From the NCBI GenBank assembly GCA_903902915.1, contig CAIUWR010000021.1, forward strand, positions 1-62,849: a stretch of DNA of 62,849 nt. Direction: 5' to 3'. A model generated the notes under the pieces. It was not told the DNA's origin. It saw only the letters and a program-made list of their open reading frames with translations, and made no database searches. The stretch is from an uncultured Hyphomicrobiales bacterium. GTDB taxonomy: Bacteria > Pseudomonadota > Alphaproteobacteria > Rhizobiales > Beijerinckiaceae. Positions within the stretch are counted from its first letter, which is position 1, and each line of letters opens with the position of its first letter. A program made the position numbers and the translations under genes. Of the stretch, positions 1 to 8,141 are shown one piece after another.

Positions 1-153
1 ATCCAAGTCTGTCTCGCCAGTTGATCGGCGGACATAGCCCTTGTGGCCTTTGACGCTCATGCGACATTGCCACTGGCCGTCTTTGACGTCGTCTCGCTGG
101 TAGAGCGTGATCCGACCGTCTGCTATTTTGACCTGGTTATCGGCATGGGCCAT
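1..153 (-). CDS. Tyrosine integrase, N-terminal fragment
   Basis: The first 51 codons of a minus-strand gene that runs off the left edge. It starts with ATG at 153 and has GGAGG seven bases upstream. The peptide opens MAHADNQVKIADGRITLY and continues with a WQCRMSVKG strand and RRSTGETDLD. This resembles the N-terminal three-stranded arm or SAM-like region of phage and island integrases (site-specific tyrosine recombinases). The catalytic R-H-R-Y residues lie outside the window, so activity cannot be judged. The gene points away from the 3' end of rpsD, as expected for an element integrated next to that gene. Family assignment comes from the short N-terminus only. Confidence 0.6.
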   Translation of the reverse strand, partial: MAHADNQVKIADGRITLYQRDDVKDGQWQCRMSVKGHKGYVRRSTGETDLD

Positions 154-173
154 TCGCGGCCTCCATCAGGCGC

Positions 174-275
174 CTGTGTAGCGTCTGTGTAAAATAGACC
201 CTATCTTCAGGCTCATAACAAGCACTGGACTTTTAGTTCCTGCTTTGTTCTGTGTAGCACATGTGTAAAAAATAG
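174..275. repeat. Imperfect direct repeat between integrase and rpsD
   Basis: Two copies of CTGTGTAGC-N3-TGTGTAAAA(AA)TAG lie at 174-197 and 250-275, 76 bp apart. Each holds two TGTGTA half-units, so the region has four in the same orientation. They sit upstream of the integrase start. They could be integrase or excisionase arm sites, or operator sites for the integrase promoter. That role is inference. Confidence 0.6.
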
Positions 276-305
276 GGCTACCACATTTTGTATGCGATAG
301 CCCTA
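267..305 (-). terminator. Rho-independent terminator of rpsD
   Basis: Read on the minus strand, TAGGGCTA (305-298) pairs perfectly with TAGCCCTA (280-273) across a 17-base loop, and is followed by six U (272-267). It lies about 50 bp after the rpsD stop. Its U-tract overlaps the second direct-repeat copy. A second small hairpin, CTTGTA-AAACA-TACAAG, lies at 310-326. Confidence 0.7.
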
Positions 306-353
306 AATTCTTGTAAAACATACAAGATGTTGTGTTTTTCGCTGCTAAAAGTT

Positions 354-971
354 TTAGCGCGAATAGAACTCGATCACGAGGTTCGGTTCCATGTGGACCG
401 GATAGGGCACTTCCGACGGAAGCGGGATGCGCGTCAGCTTCGCGGTCATCTTGGAGTGATCCACCTCGAAATACTCGGGGGTGTCGCGCTCGGCGCTCTG
501 CACGGACTCAAGCACGATCACGAGCTGCTTCGAGGTCTCCTTCACCTCGACCACATCGCCGGCCTTCACGAGGTAAGACGCGATGTTCACGCGGCGACCA
601 TTCACCTTCACATGCCCGTGGTTCACGAACTGGCGAGCGGCGAAGGGGGTGACGGCGAACTTGGCGCGATACACGACCGCGTCGAGACGACGCTCGAGCA
701 GGCCGATCAGGTTGTCGCCCGAGTCGCCCTTCAGACGGATCGCTTCCGCGTAGTACTTGCGGAACTGCTTCTCGGAGATGTTGCCGTAGTAGCCCTTGAG
801 CTTCTGCTTGGCCTTCAGCTGGGTGCCGAAGTCGGAGGGCTTGCCCTTGCGGCGCTGGCCATGCTGGCCGGGGCCGTATTCACGCTTGTTGACCGGGCTC
901 TTCGCACGGCCCCAGATGTTCTGGCCCATACGGCGGTCGAGTTTATACTTGGATTCTGCGCGCTTGGTCAT
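354..971 (-). CDS. rpsD: 30S ribosomal protein S4
   Basis: A 205-residue protein of normal length for S4. It binds 16S rRNA early in assembly of the small subunit body. The N-terminus ([16 protein letters not shown]) and the [14 protein letters not shown] segment are typical of alphaproteobacterial S4. An S4 RNA-binding domain lies at about residues 95-160, with [13 protein letters not shown] and [14 protein letters not shown], and the C-terminus ends EFYSR. The start has AGAGGA eleven bases upstream. It is transcribed alone, with a leader of up to 260 bp and a terminator at 267-305. The upstream gap 972-1234 holds no recognisable gene. Confidence 0.98.
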   Translation of the reverse strand: MTKRAESKYKLDRRMGQNIWGRAKSPVNKREYGPGQHGQRRKGKPSDFGTQLKAKQKLKGYYGNISEKQFRKYYAEAIRLKGDSGDNLIGLLERRLDAVVYRAKFAVTPFAARQFVNHGHVKVNGRRVNIASYLVKAGDVVEVKETSKQLVIVLESVQSAERDTPEYFEVDHSKMTAKLTRIPLPSEVPYPVHMEPNLVIEFYSR

Positions 972-1234
972 CGCGGTCCTCTAATGGTGAATGGGCGCGA
1001 GGACCAGCGCCGGATGACCCCGCAAGGGGTTTCCGATATCGCGATCCTCCCGCCGGTGGCGGAGGAACGCGCCCTCCTCTGCCCCTTGCGGAGCCGACAG
1101 GCTGCTCACGAGCGCCAAAGGCGAACGGAACGGCCACGGGTGCGTAACGAGAGCGCGCGCCCAAGGAAGAGCGCGCGACTGAGTGGCTGATAGCGGGTGG
1201 GGGCGCCGAAGTCAACGTTTCGCAGCCCCGGCGC

Positions 1235-2263
1235 CTAATTCACCACGCTGAACTTCGCCGCCCGCTCGATCACATCCTGCGGCGCCCTATGGGCGTCATC
1301 CAGCAGGCGCATGATTTCCTCGCCCGTCAGCGGATCGAGGGAGAGGCGGATTTTCGCCGCGTCCTCCAGAAACGCCGGATCGACAAGCGTCTGCGCAAAA
1401 GCCGCAGTCATGGCGGCGGCGCGGTCGGCGGGTATGCCGGGCGGCGCGATGAAGGGACGCCCGAACTCCTGGGGCAGAACCACGAGCTCGAAGACCTTGC
1501 GGTCGGCGGGGTCTTTCAACAGGTCGATGGCCAGCGGCGCGTCGGGCAGATCCTTGTTCTTCACAAGGCCCATCTGGGCGATGGGGCGGATGAGCTTGTT
1601 CTCCACCCATCCCGGCTGCACGGCCTTGTAGGTCTGCCAGGCGAGGCCGCACACGCCCTCCGTCTCGCCGCGCTCCAGGGCGAAGCGCATCTCATTGGTC
1701 GTATAGCCGCTGATGACCTTGAAGCGCGTGCCGAACAGGGCGTTCATCAGGTTCGAAAAGATGGCGGGCGTCGCGTTGACGCCGGTGGCGCCCACCTGCA
1801 CCTCGCGCTTGCGGGCGTCCTCGAGCGTTTTGATGTTCGATGTGTGCCAGACGACGCAGGTGCCGGTCTGCTTGTCGAGACTGCCGATCCAGGTGAATTT
1901 GCGCTCGTCGAATTTCGCCGCCGGATCGCCAAAGAGCGGCAGCATGAACACCGTATTGAACGGCGCGGCGATGGCCGACCCATCGCGCGGGGCCTGCGAA
2001 TACATGAAGTTCACATTCAGCAAACCGCCGGCGCCGGGCATGTTCTTGATGAGCACGCTGGGCTGGCCCGGCAGATGTCGTGCGAAATGCACCGAGAAGA
2101 CGCGGGCGATCTCGTCGAAACCGCCGCCCGCGCCCGACCCCACGTAAACGCTGAGCGGGGTCTTTTTATAGAATTCCTCTAAGGTTTCGGCGCAGGCGCC
2201 TGTCACAGATGCAAAGGCCGCCAAAGCGGTCACGACGAACCAACGCAAAGTGGGCGAAGCCAT
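1235..2263 (-). CDS. Bug/TctC-family solute receptor
   Basis: A 342-residue periplasmic binding protein of the tripartite tricarboxylate transporter receptor (Bug) family. A Sec signal peptide spans about residues 1-25 (hydrophobic core, cleavage after GACA). The mature protein has the glycine-rich SGAGGGFDEIAR segment and the NMPGAGGLLN motif typical of the ligand loop. It follows the second Bug gene by only 13 bp, so the two are probably co-transcribed. No TctA or TctB membrane gene is nearby, so its transporter or sensor partner is unknown. It is closer to the receptor at 9606-10643 than to its immediate neighbour (shared LPGQP and SQAP-DG blocks). The ligand cannot be told from sequence. 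Confidence 0.85.
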   Translation of the reverse strand: MASPTLRWFVVTALAAFASVTGACAETLEEFYKKTPLSVYVGSGAGGGFDEIARVFSVHFARHLPGQPSVLIKNMPGAGGLLNVNFMYSQAPRDGSAIAAPFNTVFMLPLFGDPAAKFDERKFTWIGSLDKQTGTCVVWHTSNIKTLEDARKREVQVGATGVNATPAIFSNLMNALFGTRFKVISGYTTNEMRFALERGETEGVCGLAWQTYKAVQPGWVENKLIRPIAQMGLVKNKDLPDAPLAIDLLKDPADRKVFELVVLPQEFGRPFIAPPGIPADRAAAMTAAFAQTLVDPAFLEDAAKIRLSLDPLTGEEIMRLLDDAHRAPQDVIERAAKFSVVN

Positions 2264-2276
2264 GGGGAATCCCCTT

Positions 2277-3254
2277 TTATTTTGCTGCGAAATCAGGGCT
2301 GCTGGCGACTTTCGCCCATTTGGCGATGTCCTTCGTCAAATGATCCGCCAGCGCCCTGGGCTCGCCGCCCACCAGCGAGAAGCCAAGCGAGGAGAGGCGC
2401 TCCTGCATGGCGGGCTCCGACAAAATGGCGTTGAAGTCGCGATTGAGCTTCGCGATCACGTCGGGCGGCGTGCCCTTGGGCACGAAGACGCCGAACCAGG
2501 TGGAAGGCTCGACCAGCGCGATGCCCAATTCCTTGAAGGTCGGCACGTCAGGAATCTCTTTCGCCCGTTCGGCGCCCGAAACCGCCAGCGCGCGAACGCC
2601 GCCGCCTTTGATATTGCCCAGATGCCCGCCCAGCGTGGCCATCCAGAAGGACAGCCGCCCGCTCATCAGATCGGTCGTGGCGGAGCCCAGCGACGTATAG
2701 GGCACATGTTCGGCCTTGAACCCCGTCAACTGACTGAGCAGGATCGTGGCGAGATGGCCGCTGGAGCCAATGCCGGTCGAGGCGTAGTTGAGCTCGCCGG
2801 GCCGCGCCTTGGCGGCGGCGACCACGTCGGCCACGGTCTTGAACGGCGAGTCCTTGGGGACCATCAACACGTCCTGCGCGAAGCCGATGAAAATCACCGG
2901 CTCCAGATCCTTCACGGGATCGAAATTGGCGGCGGGGACGATGGTTACGTTGGTCGCCAGAGATTGCGCGCCCAGATGCAGCGTATAGCCGTCCGGCGCT
3001 GAATGGGCCGCTGCGGCGGCGCCGATGTTCCCCGCTCCGCCGGGCTTGTTATCGACGATGACGCTTTGATTCCAGCGCTCGCCCGCCTTGTCCGCCAGAA
3101 TGCGCGCAAGCGCATCCACGGTGCCGCCCGCGCCGAAGGCCAGCATCAATTTGACGGGCCGATCCGGGAATGTTTGGGCGCAGGCGAGAGCGCTTGAAAG
3201 CGCGAGCGCTGCGAGCGCACCGCAGGCGCGGTTGAAGATTGGCCCGACGGGCAT
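2277..3254 (-). CDS. Bug/TctC-family solute receptor
   Basis: A 325-residue extracytoplasmic receptor with a signal peptide (cleavage near ALAC-AQT). It has the canonical Bug motifs: FPDRPVKLMLAFGAGG for the first loop and VDNKPGGAGNIG for the second, followed by a PDGYTL block. Such proteins usually bind carboxylates and deliver them to TctAB permeases or to two-component sensors. AGGAGG lies eight bases before the ATG. It is the first gene of a two-gene unit with the receptor at 1235-2263. No permease gene is linked. Confidence 0.9.
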   Translation of the reverse strand: MPVGPIFNRACGALAALALSSALACAQTFPDRPVKLMLAFGAGGTVDALARILADKAGERWNQSVIVDNKPGGAGNIGAAAAAHSAPDGYTLHLGAQSLATNVTIVPAANFDPVKDLEPVIFIGFAQDVLMVPKDSPFKTVADVVAAAKARPGELNYASTGIGSSGHLATILLSQLTGFKAEHVPYTSLGSATTDLMSGRLSFWMATLGGHLGNIKGGGVRALAVSGAERAKEIPDVPTFKELGIALVEPSTWFGVFVPKGTPPDVIAKLNRDFNAILSEPAMQERLSSLGFSLVGGEPRALADHLTKDIAKWAKVASSPDFAAK

Positions 3255-3328
3255 GGCGTTCCTCCTGTTTTGTGCAGGGAAACTGCCACAATTTGCGCGC
3301 GGGCGAAAGCGGTCGCGCTTGCCTCGCC

Positions 3329-3634
3329 TCAGGGCTTGCGTTGCGGGTGACGAACCTCGACCTCGTTGGAGTCGTCCGGCTGGGCCTCCGGATCCTCTTC
3401 TTCGCTATAGAACGTGGGCGGCGGCCCCTCGGCGCGGTCGAAAACCGGGCCTGTCTCGGCCTCGTCCGGCACATTGCCCGGCTCTTCGTTGCGGTTGATC
3501 GCTTCGGCGGCCTCTTCATCGCCATCGGCGCCGGGATAAGTGGGCGCCTGTCGTCGCACGTTCAGCGAAGACTGCTCCGGCGGCGTGGGCGCGCGCAGGC
3601 CCTCGGTATGATCGTTGGATTTCACCTTGCCCAT
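3329..3634 (-). CDS. Small acidic disordered protein, function unknown
   Basis: A 101-residue protein with start at MGKVKSNDHTEGLRAP. It is rich in Pro, Glu, Asp and Asn, has no hydrophobic segment and looks intrinsically disordered. It sits 55 bp after murI on the same strand and could be read through from it. A longer in-frame extension upstream overlaps murI and has shadow-like composition, so I take the internal Met. I do not recognise a family. Confidence 0.6.
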   Translation of the reverse strand: MGKVKSNDHTEGLRAPTPPEQSSLNVRRQAPTYPGADGDEEAAEAINRNEEPGNVPDEAETGPVFDRAEGPPPTFYSEEEDPEAQPDDSNEVEVRHPQRKP

Positions 3635-3689
3635 GATTCGTCTCCCTGATGGGAGAGAACACGCCCAAAGCCCTGCGCGTTCCCCAGCG

Positions 3690-4544
3690 TCAGGGCGCCG
3701 GCGAAGCCTGCTGGACCAGATGACGCTCCCGCAATAGTCCCGCCAGCGGCCCGGAGGCGGGGCGACCGCTGGTGAAGATGGCGGCGCCGAGGCGCGGCTC
3801 AGCCCCATGGGAGGCGGCGAAGCCCCGCTCGCGCAACACATGGTCCACCCGCCGCGCGATGGCGGGCGCCGGATCGACGAAATCGACGGGCCATGGCGCC
3901 AGCCGCTCGAAATGGGGCAGCAGCAGCGGATAATGGGTGCAGGCCAGCACCACATGATCCGTCCGCCGCCCGTCAGCCTCGAGGAAACAGGGCGCGATCT
4001 CGCGGGCGATCTCGGCGTCGTCGACGCTTTCGCCGTGCATGAAGGCTTCGGCGATAGGCGCGAGGCGCTGCGAGCCCACCAGCGTCACGTCGCAATGGGC
4101 GGCGTAATCGCGGATGAGGTCGCGCGTATAGTCCCGCGCCACGGTGCCCGGCGTCGCCAGAACCGAAATCATGTGCGAGCGCGATTGCAGGGCGGCGGGC
4201 TTCACCGCAGGCACGGTTCCCACGAAGGGAATGTCCGGCCATGCCGCGCGCAGATCCGGCAGAACGAGGGTCGAGGCCGTGTTGCAGGCGATGACCACGA
4301 TGTCGGGCCGCGCCTGCGCGATCATGGCGGCCATGATGGCGTGAACCCGCGCGATCAGAAAATCCGGCTCCAGCCGCCCATAGGGAAAGATGGCGTCATC
4401 AGCCACATAGACATAGTCCGCGCCAGGGCGCAGCCGCGCGACCCCGGCGAAGACCGTCAGGCCGCCGAGACCGGAATCGAAGACGAGAATCGTGGGTTCG
4501 CGGGTCACAGGATCTGGAATAGCGCGGGCGGGGGCGGCGGCCAA
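3690..4544 (-). CDS. murI: Glutamate racemase
   Basis: Interconverts L- and D-glutamate for peptidoglycan. The 284-residue protein has the FDSGLGGLTV motif (Asp23, Ser24), the first catalytic cysteine in ACNTAS (Cys87) and the second in ACTHYP (Cys202). The YVADDAIFPYG segment is also typical. The start is uncertain: the longest frame begins with TTG at 4544, eight bases after the preceding gene ends, and a GTG at codon 13 is an alternative that gives a more usual N-terminus. It lies in a minus-strand run behind the methyltransferase and amine oxidase genes. Confidence 0.95.
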   Translation of the reverse strand: MAAAPARAIPDPVTREPTILVFDSGLGGLTVFAGVARLRPGADYVYVADDAIFPYGRLEPDFLIARVHAIMAAMIAQARPDIVVIACNTASTLVLPDLRAAWPDIPFVGTVPAVKPAALQSRSHMISVLATPGTVARDYTRDLIRDYAAHCDVTLVGSQRLAPIAEAFMHGESVDDAEIAREIAPCFLEADGRRTDHVVLACTHYPLLLPHFERLAPWPVDFVDPAPAIARRVDHVLRERGFAASHGAEPRLGAAIFTSGRPASGPLAGLLRERHLVQQASPAP

Positions 4545-4552
4545 GTCGGGGG

Positions 4553-5872
4553 CTACCCCCGCACCGCCCTCACCGCCGCCTCTCCCGCCAGAAACGCCCC
4601 GCCCGCCGTCATCGCGGCCCCGAACTCGCCATCTCCCACCGCCGTCGCTTCCCCCGCGAACCAGATGCGGTCCCCCACCGGCTGCGCCAGCTTTGCGCGG
4701 GCGCCCGCCTGACCGGGCAGCGCGTGGGAGTAGCAGCCCATGGCGTGAGGGTCCGTGGCCCAGCCGTTCACGCTGGACCCCATGAAGGCGGCGCGCACTT
4801 GTGGGCCGAGCATGGCGGTCAGGCGATCCAGCATGGTCTCGACCGCCGCCCGCTCGCCCTGCGCCAGTACAGCGCGCGCGAAATCGCCGCCAAACAGCGC
4901 CACGATGATGTCGCGATCAAAAGACCAGCATTCGAAATTGACGCCGCCCCCGTCGGGACTTTCGTCCCACAGATTGCTGTTCACCGGCAGGCCGAAGCGC
5001 GCGCCGTCAAAACGCAGGCCGATCTTGGTCAGGGCGCCCATGGCGAGGCCCCCAAGCCCCTCCTGCGTCACCGCGGGCAACTCCGGCGTGAAGCGGATCG
5101 CCCCCGCCGCAAGCACGCCCACGGGCACGGTGACGATGACCGCGCGGGCGGTGAGGCTCCCCGCCGCGCTCTCCACCACAACTCCTCGCCCGTCCCATCT
5201 GATATGGGTGACGGGCGTTGTGAGCTTCACGGGAATCTGCGCGCCGAACTGCGCCACCAGCGCGCCATAGCCCTGCGGCACAATGAGATCATCGCCCGAC
5301 CAGAGCCGCGCATAATCGAGCGCCGAAATACGCTCCGCCTCTTCCCCCACCGCCATGCGCGCCATGCCGCGCGCGCCGGGCAACAGATCCGGCGCATCCG
5401 CGACGCGCTGGATGAAGGAGACGTCGGGGACGTCGCTCTGGTCCGTATCGAAGCGCCGGGACAGTTCGGCAAATTGCCGACGGCGGCCGGACCGCTCGAC
5501 CGGCGCGCCATTCTCAAAGCTCAGCCAAGCGCCGTTGGGAAAGGCGTTTTCATCGCGCGCGCTGACCCCAAGCTCGTCGGCGATGGTGCGCCAGGGGTTG
5601 CGTTCAGCCCAGTGAATATAGAACGCGCCAGCGTCATAAGGCGCGCCCAGCGACATATCGGTGAACACGCGCCCGCCGATGCGATTGCGCGCCTCCAGCA
5701 GGACGAAACGCTCGCCATCGCGCGCGCAGGCCCGCGCCGCCCCAAGGCCCGCAGGGCCTGCGCCCACAATCACCACATCCGTATCGAACAGAGCCTGCGC
5801 CCGCAGCGCGCGCGGCAAGGCGAGGGTCGCGCCTGCGGCCAGAATGGAACGGCGTGTGAGCGTTGAAGGCAT
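4553..5872 (-). CDS. FAD-dependent amine oxidase, Tat-exported
   Basis: A 439-residue flavin amine oxidase of the monoamine oxidase/LSD1-like fold. Starting at MPSTLTRRSILAAGATL it has a twin-arginine signal peptide (about residues 1-28). The FAD Rossmann motif VIVGAGPAGLGAAR follows, then the ribose-binding EARNRIGGRV. The C-terminal FAD motif is IWFAGEATAVGDGEFGAAMTA. It probably acts in the periplasm on an unidentified amine. A frame extension up to 5998 runs through a cluster of hairpins and lacks a good ribosome site, so I prefer Met at 5872. It ends eight bases before murI. Confidence 0.85.
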   Translation of the reverse strand: MPSTLTRRSILAAGATLALPRALRAQALFDTDVVIVGAGPAGLGAARACARDGERFVLLEARNRIGGRVFTDMSLGAPYDAGAFYIHWAERNPWRTIADELGVSARDENAFPNGAWLSFENGAPVERSGRRRQFAELSRRFDTDQSDVPDVSFIQRVADAPDLLPGARGMARMAVGEEAERISALDYARLWSGDDLIVPQGYGALVAQFGAQIPVKLTTPVTHIRWDGRGVVVESAAGSLTARAVIVTVPVGVLAAGAIRFTPELPAVTQEGLGGLAMGALTKIGLRFDGARFGLPVNSNLWDESPDGGGVNFECWSFDRDIIVALFGGDFARAVLAQGERAAVETMLDRLTAMLGPQVRAAFMGSSVNGWATDPHAMGCYSHALPGQAGARAKLAQPVGDRIWFAGEATAVGDGEFGAAMTAGGAFLAGEAAVRAVRG

Positions 5873-5913
5873 GGCGTCGCCTTGAATGGAGCCCTTGTAG
5901 CGATACCGGGAGA

Positions 5914-5978
5914 GGCGACGTCTCGTCGCCCCGGACGACGGGACGTCGTCCCTCCTGAAGCGGACGACGTTCGTCGTC
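5914..5978. repeat. Three tandem hairpins, GACGAC/GTCGTC-rich
   Basis: Three adjacent perfect inverted repeats lie between the methyltransferase and amine oxidase genes. They are GGCGAC-GTCTC-GTCGCC at 5914-5930, GGACGACG-GGA-CGTCGTCC at 5933-5951 and GACGACG-TT-CGTCGTC at 5963-5978. The stems share GACGAC units. No U-tract follows. They may be mRNA-stabilising or attenuating structures, or a palindromic repeat family. Confidence 0.7.
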
Positions 5979-6018
5979 GCTCCGCGCTTAACGACCAACG
6001 GACTTTTAAGCTCCCCGC

Positions 6019-6861
6019 TTATTCCTCCGGCGTCTCCGGCTTCACCTTGGGCGGGCGCACGCGCTTGCGGGTCTGCGCCTCCTTGCGCGGCCCATCCACC
6101 AGCCGCACGATGGCGCCGCGAAGGGTGCGCACATCCTGTTCGCTCATGCCCATGCGGTGGAAAATGTTGCGCAGATTGCGCTGCATCACCGGCTGCTTGG
6201 TTTCGGGGCGGAAGAAGCCGTTCTCCTCAAGCGCCTTTTCGAAATATTCGAAAAACGACATCACCATTTCGCGCGGCGCGGGGGGCGAACGCTCCACATT
6301 GGTGAAGGGCAGAACCTCGCCTTGCGACGCCCGGAACCATTCATAACCTGTCAACAGCACCGCTTGCGCCAGATTGAGCGAGGCATAGGCGGGGTTGACC
6401 GGGAACGTGATCAGCGCGTCAGCCAGCGCCACCTCGTCATTGTCGAGCCCGGTGCGCTCCGGCCCATACATGATCCCATGCAGCTCGCCGGCGGCCACAG
6501 CCCGCGCGCTCTCGTCCATGGCGACGCCCGGCGGCAACACGCGCTTGCCCTGCCCGCGCTCGCGCGCGGTGGTGGCCCAGACGAAACTCAGATCGGCGAT
6601 GGCCTCTTCCAGCGAGTCGAAGAGCTTGGCCCCTTCCAGCAGATGCACCGCCCCTGCGGCGGCGGCATAGGCTCCCTTGCGCAGGGCGCCGGTGCGCGGC
6701 CAGCCCTCGCGCGGATTCACCAAGCGCAGGTCGGAAAGCCCGAAATTCGCCATCGCCCGGGCGCACATGCCGATGTTCACCGCCAGTTGCGGGCGCACGA
6801 GAATGATCGCCGGTCCTCCGGTGATTTCGGGACGAGTCCTGTCGGTTCCAGCTCCGGTCAA
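6019..6861 (-). CDS. trmJ: TrmJ-type tRNA/rRNA 2'-O-methyltransferase
   Basis: A SpoU/SPOUT-class methyltransferase; TrmJ methylates the ribose at position 32 of tRNA. The core is GPAIILVRPQLAVNIGMCARAMANFGL, shown here in part, then LRLVNPREGWP. The C-terminal SPOUT knot has MYGPERTGLDNDEVALAD and PAYASLNLAQAV. I choose the TTG at 6861, which has AAAGGA nine bases upstream and gives 280 residues. The frame stays open to an ATG at 6963. The usual family block is VEPQLGENIG; here it is VRPQLAVNIG, a mild departure. It is divergent from the esterase at 7014. Confidence 0.85.
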   Translation of the reverse strand: MTGAGTDRTRPEITGGPAIILVRPQLAVNIGMCARAMANFGLSDLRLVNPREGWPRTGALRKGAYAAAAGAVHLLEGAKLFDSLEEAIADLSFVWATTARERGQGKRVLPPGVAMDESARAVAAGELHGIMYGPERTGLDNDEVALADALITFPVNPAYASLNLAQAVLLTGYEWFRASQGEVLPFTNVERSPPAPREMVMSFFEYFEKALEENGFFRPETKQPVMQRNLRNIFHRMGMSEQDVRTLRGAIVRLVDGPRKEAQTRKRVRPPKVKPETPEE

Positions 6862-7013
6862 TGTCGCGGTCCTTTGGGCGTCGGCGTTCCAATGTGGGCG
6901 CTTGCAAGGCCCTTTAGCCTGCGGCTCTTGCTTCGGCAACGCCGTCAGGAACTCATGTTGCATTGCAGCATTGACCCGAACGGCCTATGATGCTTCCAAA
7001 TGGAAGGCTTTGA

Positions 7014-8132
7014 ATGACCGGTTTGAGCAAAATCATCACTGAACTTGCCCATTATCGAAAGGTCGCCAAAACCTTGCGGGGCGCCGCCTTGAGGCCGCAA
7101 GGCGGCTTCGACGACGGGCGGCTCGTGGAAATCGAGGATTTTGGCGCGAACCCGGGCAATCTTCGCATGTTTGCCCATGCGCCCGAGCAGCTTGGCCCAA
7201 GGCCGGCGCTCGTGGTGGTGCTGCACGGCTGCACCCAGAGCGCGCAGGCCTATGACCACGGGTCGGGCTGGTCCACGCTGGCGGACGCCCATGGCTTCGC
7301 GCTGCTCTATCCTGAGCAGAAAAACGCCAACAACGCCAACACCTGCTTCAGCTGGTTCGATCCCGCCCATACAGGCCGCGACAAGGGCGAGGCGGCTTCG
7401 ATCAGAAACATGATCGAGGGCATGGTCGTGGATCTCCACATCGACCGCGACCGCGTGTTTGTCACGGGCCTCTCCGCAGGGGGCGCCATGGCCAATGTGA
7501 TGCTGGCGACCTATCCGGAGGTCTTCGCGGCGGGCGCGGTGATCGCGGGTCTTCCCTATGGCAGCGCGCGCAATGTGCACGAAGCCTTCCGCAGCATGTT
7601 TTCCGGCGTCTCGCGCAGCGGCGCCGAATGGGGCGCCTTGGTGCGCGCGGCCTCGCCTCACGTCGGCCCCTGGCCCAAAGTGTCGATCTGGCATGGCGAT
7701 GCGGACTCCACCGTCGTGCCCTCGAATGCGCAGGAAATCGTCAAGCAGTGGACGGATGTCCACGCACTGCCCATCCATGCGACCTCGCTGGAGACCCATG
7801 GCGACCACCACATGCGGCAGTGGGCCGACCTTGTGGGCGAATTGCGCATCGAGGAACATCTGATTGCGGGCATGAACCACGGGACGCCGCTCACCAGCGA
7901 GGCGGGCGTTGAAGGGGTGGGCGTGCCCGGCCCCTTCATGCTCGACGTCGGGATTTCCTCCACCCTCGAGATCGCGCGCTTTTTCGGCCTGATCGCCGCT
8001 CCCGCCGCAGATGACGAGGCCGCGCCTCAGATGAGGGCGCCGACCGCAAGCCCGCCGGAAATCCACTCGGTCGTCTCAAGCGTCGAGAAAACCATCGCGG
8101 AAGCCCTGCGCAAAGCCGGGCTCCTGCGATGA
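7014..8132 (+). CDS. PHB depolymerase-like esterase
   Basis: A 372-residue alpha/beta hydrolase of the esterase PHB depolymerase/LpqC group. The oxyanion segment is VVLHGCTQSAQAYDHGSGW. The nucleophile elbow is GLSAGGAMANVM, the acid is in WHGDADSTVVP, and a His follows in GMNHGTPL. No signal peptide is evident, so it may be an intracellular polyhydroxyalkanoate or ester hydrolase. A low-complexity linker leads to a short C-terminal helix (about residues 340-372) that resembles phasin-like tails; that reading is tentative. It is convergent with the gene at 8142, with nine bases between them. Confidence 0.85.
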   Translation: MTGLSKIITELAHYRKVAKTLRGAALRPQGGFDDGRLVEIEDFGANPGNLRMFAHAPEQLGPRPALVVVLHGCTQSAQAYDHGSGWSTLADAHGFALLYPEQKNANNANTCFSWFDPAHTGRDKGEAASIRNMIEGMVVDLHIDRDRVFVTGLSAGGAMANVMLATYPEVFAAGAVIAGLPYGSARNVHEAFRSMFSGVSRSGAEWGALVRAASPHVGPWPKVSIWHGDADSTVVPSNAQEIVKQWTDVHALPIHATSLETHGDHHMRQWADLVGELRIEEHLIAGMNHGTPLTSEAGVEGVGVPGPFMLDVGISSTLEIARFFGLIAAPAADDEAAPQMRAPTASPPEIHSVVSSVEKTIAEALRKAGLLR

Positions 8133-8141
8133 TCGAGGCCG

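Noticed and set aside
6945-8066. A minus-strand frame opposite the esterase
   Set aside because: Composition is shadow-like, and the esterase has an intact catalytic triad.
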